A stretch of DNA of 10,726 bases from assembly GCA_937883885.1 (NCBI GenBank), contig CAKZXL010000821.1:1-10726 (forward strand), written 5' to 3'. Positions 1-6,552 of the stretch are shown piece after piece; position 1 is the first letter of the stretch; every line of letters begins with the position of its first letter. The translations under genes and the position numbers were made by a program. Source of the DNA: an uncultured Aquincola sp. (GTDB lineage: Bacteria; Pseudomonadota; Gammaproteobacteria; Burkholderiales; Burkholderiaceae). Under the pieces are notes generated by a model. That model did no database searches, was not told the origin of the DNA, and saw only the letters and a program-made list of their open reading frames with translations.

Positions 1-507
1 ATCTCCGGCGGCTCGCTGGGCCAGGGCCTGGCCATCGGCGTGGGCATGGCGCTGGGCCTCAAGCACATGGGCAACCCGGCCTTCGTCTACAACTCCATGT
101 CCGACGGCGAGCTGGACGAAGGCGCCACCTGGGAGGCCGCGATGGGCGCCGCCCACCACCGGCTGGACAACCTGATCTGCCTGGTTGACATCAACAACCA
201 GCAGGCCGACGGCCCGTCGGGCAAGGTGATGGGCTTCGAGCCGCTGGCCGACAAGTGGGCCGCCTTCGGCTGGCATGTGCAGCGCGTGGCAGGCAACGAC
301 CTGGCCGCGGTGCTAACCGCCTTCGATGCGGCGCGGGCGCTCAAGGCACCGCAGCCGCGCGTGATCCTGTTCGACACGCTGATGGGCAAGGGCGTGCCCT
401 TCCTGGAGCAGCGCGAGAAGAACCACTTCATCCGCGTTGACCCGCCCGAGTGGCAGCAGGCGCTGCAGATCCTGGACCAATCGCAAGCTGAAGGAGTGCC
501 GGCATGA
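1..507 (+). CDS. Transketolase, N-terminal (ThDP-binding) subunit, 5' partial
   Basis: This is the 3' part of a split transketolase; the reading frame is open from base 1, so the start lies outside the window. The subunit binds thiamine diphosphate and Mg2+ and pairs with the C-terminal subunit encoded next to move two-carbon ketol units between sugar phosphates in the cytoplasm. Counting from base 1, the visible protein opens with the ISGGSLGQGL substrate/cofactor segment. The ThDP signature follows: SDGE at residues 35-38 and NN at 65-66, the spacing expected for the GDG-X(26-28)-N motif. The first Gly of the usual GDG is Ser here. EAAMGAAHH, which follows it, is typical of stand-alone N-terminal subunits. 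The stop codon overlaps the start of the next gene. The family assignment is firm. The actual substrate is not readable; it could be ordinary pentose-phosphate chemistry or a locus-specific sugar. Confidence 0.93.
   Translation: MSGGSLGQGLAIGVGMALGLKHMGNPAFVYNSMSDGELDEGATWEAAMGAAHHRLDNLICLVDINNQQADGPSGKVMGFEPLADKWAAFGWHVQRVAGNDLAAVLTAFDAARALKAPQPRVILFDTLMGKGVPFLEQREKNHFIRVDPPEWQQALQILDQSQAEGVPA
491..496 (+). promoter_or_regulatory. Ribosome binding site of the transketolase C-terminal subunit
   Basis: AAGGAG lies 7 nt before the ATG at 504 and inside the last codons of the upstream subunit gene. It supports the 504 start and, with the ATGA stop/start overlap, suggests translational coupling that keeps the two subunits in balance. 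Confidence 0.75.
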
Positions 508-1511
508 ACGCCCCCGTCGCAGAGAAAAAGCCCCGCCTGACCACCTCGGCGATGATCGCCTCCATCGCCAGCGAAGGGCAGCGCGTCAAGGCCGCGCCCT
601 TCGGCAAGGCACTGGTGGAGTACGCCGCCAACCGGCCCGAGGTGGTGGGCCTGACTGCCGACCTGGCCAAGTACACCGACCTGCACCTCTTCGGCCAGGC
701 CTACCCCGAGCGCTTCCACCAGATGGGCATGGCCGAGCAGCTGCTGATGGCCACCGCCGGCGGCATGGCCAAGGAAGGCCTGGTGCCTTTTGCCACCACC
801 TATGCGGTGTTCGGCACCCGGCGCGCCTACGACTTCATCCACCAGGTGATCGCCGAGGAAAACCTCAACGTCAAGATCTGCTGCGCGCTGCCGGGCCTGA
901 CCACCGGCTACGGCCCCAGCCACCAGGCCACCGAAGACCTGGCGATGATGCGGGCCGTGCCCGGCCTGACCGTGGTCGACCCCTGCGATGCGCTGGACAT
1001 CGAGCAGGCGGTGCCGCAGATCGCCGAGCACAAGGGCCCGGTGTACATGCGGCTGCTGCGCGGCAACGTGCCGCTGGTGCTGGACGAGTACGACTACCGC
1101 TTCGAGCTGGGCAAGGCCAAGCTGCTGCGCGACGGCGCCGACGTGCTCATCATCGCCAGCGGCTTCATGACCATGCGTGCGCTGGAAGTGGCCAACGCCC
1201 TGGCCGCCGACCGGGTGGACGTGTCGGTGCTGCATTGCCCCACCATCAAGCCGCTGGACGAAGCCACCATCGTGCAAGCGGTGCGCGCCAGGCCGCGGCT
1301 GGTGGTGGTGGCCGAGAACCATTCTGTCATCGGCGGCCTGGGCAAAGCCGTGGCCGGCACCTTGCTGCGCCACCGGGTGCAGCCCGCCGGCTTCCAGCTG
1401 GCCGGCCTGCCCGACGCCTTCCTCGATGCCGGCGCGCTCCCCACGCTGCACGAGCGCTACGGCATCAGCACCGCGGCGCTGTCGCAGCGCATCAAGGGCT
1501 GGCTGGGCTGA
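504..1511 (+). CDS. Transketolase, C-terminal subunit
   Basis: A 335-aa protein corresponding to the pyrimidine-binding and C-terminal domains of transketolase, the partner of the preceding N-terminal subunit. Visible features are a pyrimidine-domain start around residue 30 and MGMAEQ at 74-79, whose Glu78 matches the Glu that activates the ThDP aminopyrimidine ring. GYGPSHQATEDL at 135-146 carries the His/Glu/Asp cluster of the substrate channel. A C-terminal transketolase domain runs from about residue 200 to the end (HCPTIKPLD, VVVAENHSVIGGLG). The length is normal for the split form. The start is fixed by the ATGA overlap (504-507) and an AAGGAG site. After the stop there is a 93-nt gap before the lyase-like gene, with no convincing terminator. 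Split transketolases occur both in central metabolism and in polysaccharide or natural-product loci; the neighbours favour a role in glycan precursor supply, which is an inference. Confidence 0.94.
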   Translation: MNAPVAEKKPRLTTSAMIASIASEGQRVKAAPFGKALVEYAANRPEVVGLTADLAKYTDLHLFGQAYPERFHQMGMAEQLLMATAGGMAKEGLVPFATTYAVFGTRRAYDFIHQVIAEENLNVKICCALPGLTTGYGPSHQATEDLAMMRAVPGLTVVDPCDALDIEQAVPQIAEHKGPVYMRLLRGNVPLVLDEYDYRFELGKAKLLRDGADVLIIASGFMTMRALEVANALAADRVDVSVLHCPTIKPLDEATIVQAVRARPRLVVVAENHSVIGGLGKAVAGTLLRHRVQPAGFQLAGLPDAFLDAGALPTLHERYGISTAALSQRIKGWLG

Positions 1512-1604
1512 ACGGCTTGCCGAGTTAGGGGTGCACGCGCCTGCCGGGCGCGGTGGCCGCAGTAGCATCGGCCGGCCCCTTGTCGCAGCCCATGCCCAGC
1601 GCCG

Positions 1605-2387
1605 ATGTTGCTCAGCCTCCGTTTGCCCAGGCACCGCTGGCCGCTGGCGGTGCTGCTGGCCTGCATGGCCGCCGGCGCGGCCCCGCCCGACAAGCTGCGT
1701 GCGCTGGAGCTGGACTACCTGCGCGCCGCGGTCAAGCCGCTGCTGCTGCCTTACGCCTCGATCGAGATTCCCGCGCTGGACAACCTGCGGGTGGGCAGCG
1801 ACGAGCGGGGCCCGCACCTGGGCCTGCGCACCTACCACCGTCAGCCGCTGAAAAACGGCGGCGTGCGTGCCGAGATCTCGGTCGACTTTCCGTTCCGCGA
1901 AGGCGACACGGTGCGCTATGCCTGGCGCATGAAGCTGCCGGCCGACTTCAGCGCCGATGCGCCGGCCAACCGCTGGTGGCTGATGGCCCAATGGCACGAC
2001 CAGCCCAACCGCGACCGCGGCGAAACCTGGGAGGGCTACCCCGGCCACAGCCCGTCGGTGGCGCTGGGCTACGGGCAGATCGACGGGCAGGACAAGCTGT
2101 CGTTGCTGTACGGCGCGCCGGACCCGGTGCCTTCGGGCCTCATCGCGCTGCGCCGCGGCGTGTGGCAGACCGTCGCGGTGGAAATCACCTGGTCGCGCGG
2201 TGAGAGCGGCCGGGTGCGCGTGTTCCTGGACGATGCCCAGACCCCGGTGCGCGAGGCGCGCGGCCGCAACATGTACAACGACTTCCAGCAGTACATGAAG
2301 CTCGGCCAGTACCGGCACCCCGACATCCGCGGCGATGCCACGCTGCTGGTGGCCGACATCGACGCCACCCTGGTGCGGCCGCGATGA
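1605..2387 (+). CDS. Exported heparin-lyase-I-like polysaccharide lyase (lyase A)
   Basis: A 260-aa protein of the heparin lyase I / polysaccharide lyase type (concanavalin-like jelly roll). Known members cleave uronic-acid-containing polymers by beta-elimination outside the cytoplasm. Residues 1-26 look like a Sec signal: a basic n-region (RLPRHR), a hydrophobic core and AGA before the mature part. VLLAC at 16-20 is a near-lipobox (Leu at -2 is unusual), so lipidation is possible. Family-like stretches are VDFPFREG at 93-100, RYAWR at 104-108, WWLMAQWHDQP at 124-134 and a C-terminal MYN-x2-Q-x-Y-x-K-x-G-x-YR motif at 223-237. It is an obvious paralogue of the minus-strand lipoprotein at 5417-6337; this copy reads FQQYMK where the other reads YQHYLK. 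No good Shine-Dalgarno precedes the ATG. The stop overlaps the next gene's start (ATGA), coupling it to a glycosyltransferase. Enzymatic activity and substrate are unproven. Confidence 0.82.
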   Translation: MLLSLRLPRHRWPLAVLLACMAAGAAPPDKLRALELDYLRAAVKPLLLPYASIEIPALDNLRVGSDERGPHLGLRTYHRQPLKNGGVRAEISVDFPFREGDTVRYAWRMKLPADFSADAPANRWWLMAQWHDQPNRDRGETWEGYPGHSPSVALGYGQIDGQDKLSLLYGAPDPVPSGLIALRRGVWQTVAVEITWSRGESGRVRVFLDDAQTPVREARGRNMYNDFQQYMKLGQYRHPDIRGDATLLVADIDATLVRPR

Positions 2388-3535
2388 GGCCGCGCGGCCT
2401 GCCCTCGTCCAGCGCCTGCCCGCCGCCGGCCGCGCCTGCCGTGGCCGGCTGGGGCCGCCTGGCACGGCGGCTGTCGCGGCTGCGCCCCATCGGCTGCCCG
2501 CAGCCCGAGCGGGCCGAGCTGCGGGTGCTGCAGCTCACCAACATGTACCCCAGCAGCGCCCAGCCCAACCGCGGCACCTTCGTGCGGTCGCAGGTGGAGT
2601 CGCTGGCGCGCCACGGCGTGGCCAGCGAGGTGGAGGAGATCCAGGGCTACCTGTCCACCGCCAACTACCTGCGGGCGCTGGCCTGGCTGCCGCACCGCGT
2701 GCGCCATGGCGGCGCCGCTCGGCCCGACCTGCTGCACCTGCACTTCGGCTACACCGCGCTGGCCGCGGTGGGCGTGCGCGGGCTGCCCACGGTGCTGTCC
2801 TTCTGCGGCGACGACCTGCTGGGCCAGCCCGACGAGCAGGGCCGGCGCAGCCGCAAGAGCCTGTGGCTGGCTGCCTGCGGGCGGCAGGTGGCGTGGCGGG
2901 CCGATGCCCTCATCGTCAAGAGCCAGGAGATGGCGCGTGCGCTGGGCCCCGGCCATGCCGACGTGACGGTCATCCCCAACGGGCTGGACCTCGACTTCTT
3001 CACCCCGCTGCCGCGCGCACTGGCGCGGGCGGCGCTGGGCTGGCCCGCGCATGAGGCCATCGTGCTGTTCCCGGCTAACCCCGAAGAGCCGCGCAAGAAC
3101 TTCGCGCTGGCGCGCGCGGTGTGCGACCGGCTGCGCGCAGCGGGCCAGCCGGTGCGCCTGGAATGGATGTTCGGCCGGCCGCAGCAGGACATCCGGCTGG
3201 GCATGGCCGCGGCCGACCTGATGCTCAGCTGCAGCGTGCAGGAAGGCTCGCCCAATGCCGTGAAGGAGGCGCTGGCGATGAACCTGCCGGTGCTGGCCAC
3301 CGACGTGGGCGACTGCGCCGAGCGCCTGGCAGGCTGCAACCTGGGCGGCGTGCTGCCCACCGAGGCCGACGCCTTCACCGCCCGGGCTGCCGAGATCCTG
3401 CGCCTGGGCGGCCGCCGTTCCAATGGCCGCGCCTGCGTGGCCGCCCTGGGGCTGGACGCCGTCGCGCTGCAGGTGCTGGCGGTGTACCGCCGTGCCATCG
3501 CCCGCCACCGCGCGCGCGCGGCCGGCGGGGGCTGA
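2384..3535 (+). CDS. Glycosyltransferase family 4 (GT-B fold)
   Basis: A 383-aa retaining GT4-type glycosyltransferase that would add a sugar from a nucleotide donor to a growing lipid-linked glycan at the inner face of the membrane. The N-terminal acceptor domain starts at about residue 47 (RVLQLTNMYP) and includes PNRGTFVRSQVESL (61-74), a pattern common in EPS glycosyltransferases. The donor domain starts near residue 225 (IVLFPANPEEPRKN) and carries the E-x7-E motif EGSPNAVKE at Glu287/Glu295, followed by PVLATDVGD. The ATG at 2384 overlaps the lyase A stop (ATGA), which argues for this start. It leaves about 45 residues of Pro/Ala/Arg-rich sequence before the first beta-strand, longer than usual; a downstream GTG start cannot be excluded. 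The amidotransferase gene follows after 4 nt. Donor and acceptor sugars are unknown. Confidence 0.92.
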   Translation: MRPRGLPSSSACPPPAAPAVAGWGRLARRLSRLRPIGCPQPERAELRVLQLTNMYPSSAQPNRGTFVRSQVESLARHGVASEVEEIQGYLSTANYLRALAWLPHRVRHGGAARPDLLHLHFGYTALAAVGVRGLPTVLSFCGDDLLGQPDEQGRRSRKSLWLAACGRQVAWRADALIVKSQEMARALGPGHADVTVIPNGLDLDFFTPLPRALARAALGWPAHEAIVLFPANPEEPRKNFALARAVCDRLRAAGQPVRLEWMFGRPQQDIRLGMAAADLMLSCSVQEGSPNAVKEALAMNLPVLATDVGDCAERLAGCNLGGVLPTEADAFTARAAEILRLGGRRSNGRACVAALGLDAVALQVLAVYRRAIARHRARAAGGG

Positions 3536-3539
3536 GCGC

Positions 3540-5489
3540 ATGTGCGGCATCGCCGGCTGGTACGCACGCGGCGGCCGCGCCGTGCCGGCGCAGGTCACGC
3601 GTGCCCAGTGCGACACCATCGTGCACCGCGGCCCCGACGACCAGGGCCAGTTCATCGACGGCGACCTGGGCATGGGCATGCGCCGGCTGTCGGTGGTGGA
3701 CGTGGACGGCGGCCACCAGCCCATGACCAGTGCCGATGGCCGCTGCGTCATCGTGTTCAACGGCGAGGTCTACAACTTCGCGGCGCTGCGCACCGAGCTG
3801 CAGGCGCGGGGCCACCGCTTTCGCACCCGCAGCGACACCGAGGTGGTGCTGGAAGCCTTCGCCGCCTGGGGCGAAGCCGCCTGGCCGCGGCTGGAGGGCA
3901 TGTTCGCGGTGGCGGTGTGGGACCGCCGCGCCCGCAGCCTGCACCTGGCGCGCGACCCGCTGGGCATCAAGCCGCTGTACTGGACGGCGCAGCAGGGCGG
4001 CCTGGCCTTCGGCTCGGAGCTCAAGGCGCTGGGCCCGGTGCCCGGCCTGCAGTTCGAGGTGGACGTGCAGGCGGTGGAGCAGGTGGTCACGCTGGGGGCG
4101 GTGCTGGCGCCTGCCACCATCTACCGCGGCGTGCACAAGCTGCCGCCTGGCACCGCGCTGACGCTGCAGGCCCAGGGCGAGCCGGTGCTGCGCCGCTTCT
4201 GGTCGCTGCGGCTGCAGCCGGCCGAAGGCCCGGTGGACGAAGCCGCCTGGATCGAGGACTGCCAGGCCCGGCTGCTGGACACCGTGCGCCAGCACCTGGT
4301 GGCCGACGTGCCGCTGGGCGCCTTTCTCTCCGGCGGGGTGGACAGCTCGGCCATCGTGGCGGCGATGAGCCGCTTGCGCCGCGAGCCGGTGCGCACCTTC
4401 ACCATCGGCTTTGCGCAGGCCGGCTTCGACGAGTCGCCGGTGGCGGCACAGGTGGCGGCCCACCTGGGCTGCAAGCACCTGTCGCGCGAGCTGTCGCCCG
4501 AAGCGGCGATGGCCAGCCTGGAGGCGCTGGCCCAGGTGTACGACGAGCCCTTTGCAGACGACTCGGCCATGCCCACCTGGCTGGTGTCGCGGCTGGCGCG
4601 CGAGCAGGTCACGGTGGCGCTGTCGGGCGATGGCGGGGACGAGCTGTTCGCCGGCTACCGCCGCCACCGCGGCGAGGCGCAACTGGCCCGGCTCAAGCGC
4701 CTGCCCGGCGCCAGCCGGGTGCTGCAGGGCCTGGCCCACCTGCCGCCGCTGCCGGGCGCTGCCGGCGCCCGGCTGGCCAGGGTGGCGCGCGCCGCGGCGC
4801 TGGCCGACCCGGCCGAGCGCAACCTGCTCAAGCAATATCGCGCCCCTGAAGCGGTGCTGCAGCGCTTGTGGGGCGCCGGCCTGCGCCCGCCGCAGGTGGC
4901 AGGCTACCGGCGCTGGGCGGCCGAACTGCTGGGCGATGCACCCCGCGGCGATCCGCTGCTGGCCATGCTGCATGCCGACACCACCGTCTGGCTGCCCGAC
5001 GACATGCTGACCAAGGTCGACCGCGCCAGCATGGCGCATTCGCTGGAGGTGCGGGTGCCGCTGCTGTCGCACCGCTTCGTGGACTGGGCGGCCACGGTGC
5101 CCACGTCGCTCAAGCTGCGGGGCGGTGTCGGCAAGCACCTGCTGCGCAAGGCGGTGGAAGGCTGGCTGCCACCAGGCATCCTGTCACGGCCCAAGCAGGG
5201 TTTTGCAGTGCCGGTGGGCCAGTGGCTGATGGGCCCGTTCGGCGACCATGTGCAGGCGGTGTGGCACGACGCGGGCGTCGAGGACTCGGGCTTCTTCACA
5301 CCCGGCGCGCTGGACCGCCTGCTGGCGCGCCACCGCAGCGGCGCGGCCGACCATGCGGCCTTGCTCTACACGCTGCTGATGTTCGCGCACTGGTGGCCGC
5401 GGCGGCTGGGCCGCGATCAGCGCACCCGCTCCACCTTCAGGTCGCGCACGTACACCCAGCTGTCGCCGGGAATCGCCGGGTCGCGGTAG
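3540..5489 (+). CDS. Class II asparagine synthase / glutamine amidotransferase (AsnB-like)
   Basis: A 649-aa glutamine-hydrolysing amidotransferase of the AsnB type. The ATG at 3540 is chosen because it gives MCGIAG, placing the catalytic Cys at position 2 as needed after Met removal; the open frame upstream to 3423 is ignored. The glutaminase domain (2 to about 190) shows HRGPD (29-33), RRLS (48-51), FNGE (73-76) and SDTE (98-101). The synthetase domain shows the ATP pyrophosphatase loop SGGVDSS (264-270), YDEPFADDSAMPT (334-346) and SGDGGDE (362-368). All catalytic motifs look intact. Similar proteins sit in exopolysaccharide and exosortase-associated loci, where the acceptor is uncertain; it may amidate a uronic acid or another carboxylate rather than free aspartate. 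Residues 626-649 are encoded over the 3' end of the opposing lyase B gene and do not look like the usual family C-terminus. It follows the GT4 gene by 4 nt. Confidence 0.93.
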   Translation: MCGIAGWYARGGRAVPAQVTRAQCDTIVHRGPDDQGQFIDGDLGMGMRRLSVVDVDGGHQPMTSADGRCVIVFNGEVYNFAALRTELQARGHRFRTRSDTEVVLEAFAAWGEAAWPRLEGMFAVAVWDRRARSLHLARDPLGIKPLYWTAQQGGLAFGSELKALGPVPGLQFEVDVQAVEQVVTLGAVLAPATIYRGVHKLPPGTALTLQAQGEPVLRRFWSLRLQPAEGPVDEAAWIEDCQARLLDTVRQHLVADVPLGAFLSGGVDSSAIVAAMSRLRREPVRTFTIGFAQAGFDESPVAAQVAAHLGCKHLSRELSPEAAMASLEALAQVYDEPFADDSAMPTWLVSRLAREQVTVALSGDGGDELFAGYRRHRGEAQLARLKRLPGASRVLQGLAHLPPLPGAAGARLARVARAAALADPAERNLLKQYRAPEAVLQRLWGAGLRPPQVAGYRRWAAELLGDAPRGDPLLAMLHADTTVWLPDDMLTKVDRASMAHSLEVRVPLLSHRFVDWAATVPTSLKLRGGVGKHLLRKAVEGWLPPGILSRPKQGFAVPVGQWLMGPFGDHVQAVWHDAGVEDSGFFTPGALDRLLARHRSGAADHAALLYTLLMFAHWWPRRLGRDQRTRSTFRSRTYTQLSPGIAGSR

Positions 5490-6337
5490 CTGCCCACCTT
5501 CAGGTAGTGCTGGTAGGCGTTGTACATGTTGGGGCCGCTGGCCTGCAGCACCGGCCGCGTGGCGTCGTCCAGGTACAGCGCCACCTGGCCATCGGCGCCG
5601 CGCGACCAGGTGATCTCCAGCGCCACCCGGTGCCACACGCCGCGGGCAAAGGGCACCAGGCCGCGGGTGCTGGGGTTGGGCGCGCCGTAGATCAGCGCCA
5701 GCTGGTCCTGGCCGTTGATGCGGCCGTAGCCCAGGCCGATGGACGGCGAATGCGGCTGGTAATCGGCCCAGGTCTGGCCCAGGCTGGCGTCGGGCTGGTC
5801 GTGCAGGTCGCCGAACAGCCACCAGCGGTTGGCCGGGTCGGACTGGAAGTCCTTGGTGATGCCGAAGCGCCAGGAATAGCGCACCGTCTGACCTTCGCGG
5901 AATGGAAAGTCCACCGTGCCTTCGGCGCGCACGCCGTTGTTGACCACCGGCTGGCCCTGGTAGTTGCGAAAGCCCAGGAAGCCGCCACTGCCATCGCTGA
6001 GCGCGCGCAGGTTGTCCAGCGCCGGCACTTCCAGGTGGGCGATGGGCAGCAGTTCTTCGCCCATCACATGGCGCAGGTAGGCCATCTCCAGCGTGCGCGG
6101 GTCGGCGCTGCCCGTGGTGGCCAGGGCGGTGGCGGTCTTGTCGGCGGCCGTGTCGATCACCAGCGGGGGCAGGGCTTCTTCGGCCGGCATCGCCACCGAC
6201 GCGGTGCTGTCGCCACCGCTGCTGCCGCCGCCGCAGGCGGCCAGCAGCAGGCTGGCAGACAGCGCCAGTGTGGCGGGCCAGGCGCGGCGGGCGCAGGAAA
6301 GTAGGGCGGTGGGGGTGGTCAGGAATCGGGCACTCAT
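5417..6337 (-). CDS. Heparin-lyase-I-like lipoprotein (lyase B), paralogue of lyase A
   Basis: A 306-aa predicted lipoprotein of the heparin lyase I / polysaccharide lyase type. The ATG at 6337 is chosen because it gives a normal signal peptide: basic n-region, hydrophobic core (about 21-34) and the lipobox LLAAC with Cys35, then a Gly/Ser-rich linker. An in-frame GTG at 6403 would add 22 residues and bury the signal. The lyase domain covers about residues 80-306: IPALDN-like VPALDNLR (104-111), VDFPFREGQTVRYSWR (142-157), WWLFGDLHDQP (172-182), HSPSIGLGYG (196-205), EITWSRG (241-247) and MYNAYQHYLKVGSYRDP (271-287). About half the residues match lyase A by eye. It should sit on a membrane facing the periplasm or cell surface and act on a uronate-containing polymer, possibly the locus's own product. 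Its 3' end overlaps the amidotransferase gene by 73 bp on the opposite strand. Confidence 0.85.
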   Translation of the reverse strand: MSARFLTTPTALLSCARRAWPATLALSASLLLAACGGGSSGGDSTASVAMPAEEALPPLVIDTAADKTATALATTGSADPRTLEMAYLRHVMGEELLPIAHLEVPALDNLRALSDGSGGFLGFRNYQGQPVVNNGVRAEGTVDFPFREGQTVRYSWRFGITKDFQSDPANRWWLFGDLHDQPDASLGQTWADYQPHSPSIGLGYGRINGQDQLALIYGAPNPSTRGLVPFARGVWHRVALEITWSRGADGQVALYLDDATRPVLQASGPNMYNAYQHYLKVGSYRDPAIPGDSWVYVRDLKVERVR

Positions 6338-6552
6338 GGTCGGGGTCGCGCGGCGGGCCGGCGTTCTGCATTCGAAGGTCGTGGCCTGATTTCGTCGCAC
6401 CACCTGCCAACTGGAGCGGCGGGCTGTAACGCGCGCCGCCGACCTGTAACCAAAGTGCCGCCTTGCCGATGGGCGCCGACCCCCCAGTTCGTCAGCGCAA
6501 CGGCATCGAGGCCAGCCGTAGACTGGTTTGCCCGACTGCGTGCATCACCGAC
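6338..6552. other. Divergent intergenic region between lyase B and the cupin-like gene
   Basis: About 215 nt separate the two divergently read genes if the ATG starts at 6337 (minus) and 6553 (plus) are right. Both promoters should lie here. No convincing sigma-70 (-35/-10) or sigma-54 (-24/-12) pair is visible, and neither gene has a good Shine-Dalgarno. The only clear structure is the CTGTAAC direct repeat at 6424-6450. Alternative upstream starts (GTG 6403 minus; TTG 6463 or ATG 6469 plus) would shrink the region to as little as about 60 nt. Confidence 0.55.
6424..6450. repeat. Direct repeat CTGTAAC x2, 20-bp period, possible operator
   Basis: CTGTAAC occurs at 6424-6430 and again at 6444-6450, so equivalent bases are 20 bp apart, about two helical turns. 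It lies in the middle of the divergent intergenic region, 87 bp upstream of the lyase B start and 103 bp upstream of the cupin-like start. The spacing would suit a regulator binding the same DNA face at two half-sites. The role is inferred from position only. Confidence 0.35.

Noticed and set aside
1512..1604. Promoter or terminator between the transketolase C-terminal subunit and lyase A
   Set aside because: TAGCAT at 1563-1568 vaguely resembles a -10 box, but no -35 element or sigma-54 site with right spacing is present. GC-rich inverted stretches lack a T-run, so neither is annotated.
87..2465. A 792-codon open frame on the minus strand, antisense to the transketolase subunits and lyase A
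   Set aside because: Its sequence is a low-complexity mix of Arg, Ala, Gly, His and Gln with no domain pattern. It is the usual by-product of very high GC with biased third positions and covers genes with clear family motifs.
3509..3520. (CG)6 dinucleotide run near the 3' end of the first GT4, a possible phase-variable tract
   Set aside because: Short CG runs are common at this GC content. Slippage would alter only the last few residues, so there is no reason to call it a switch.
3423..3539. In-frame upstream extension of the amidotransferase
   Set aside because: Class II amidotransferases need Cys directly after the initiator Met; MCGIAG at 3540 meets this and an extension would block it.
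2069..5138. Long minus-strand open frames (2069-3760 and 3375-5138) antisense to the GT4 and amidotransferase genes
   Set aside because: They have the same low-complexity composition and no motif, and the plus strand there encodes intact, recognisable enzymes.
4868..6304. A 478-codon plus-strand open frame crossing the amidotransferase end and antisense to lyase B
   Set aside because: It has no recognisable domain; the lipobox, signal peptide and paralogy with lyase A show that the minus strand is the coding one.
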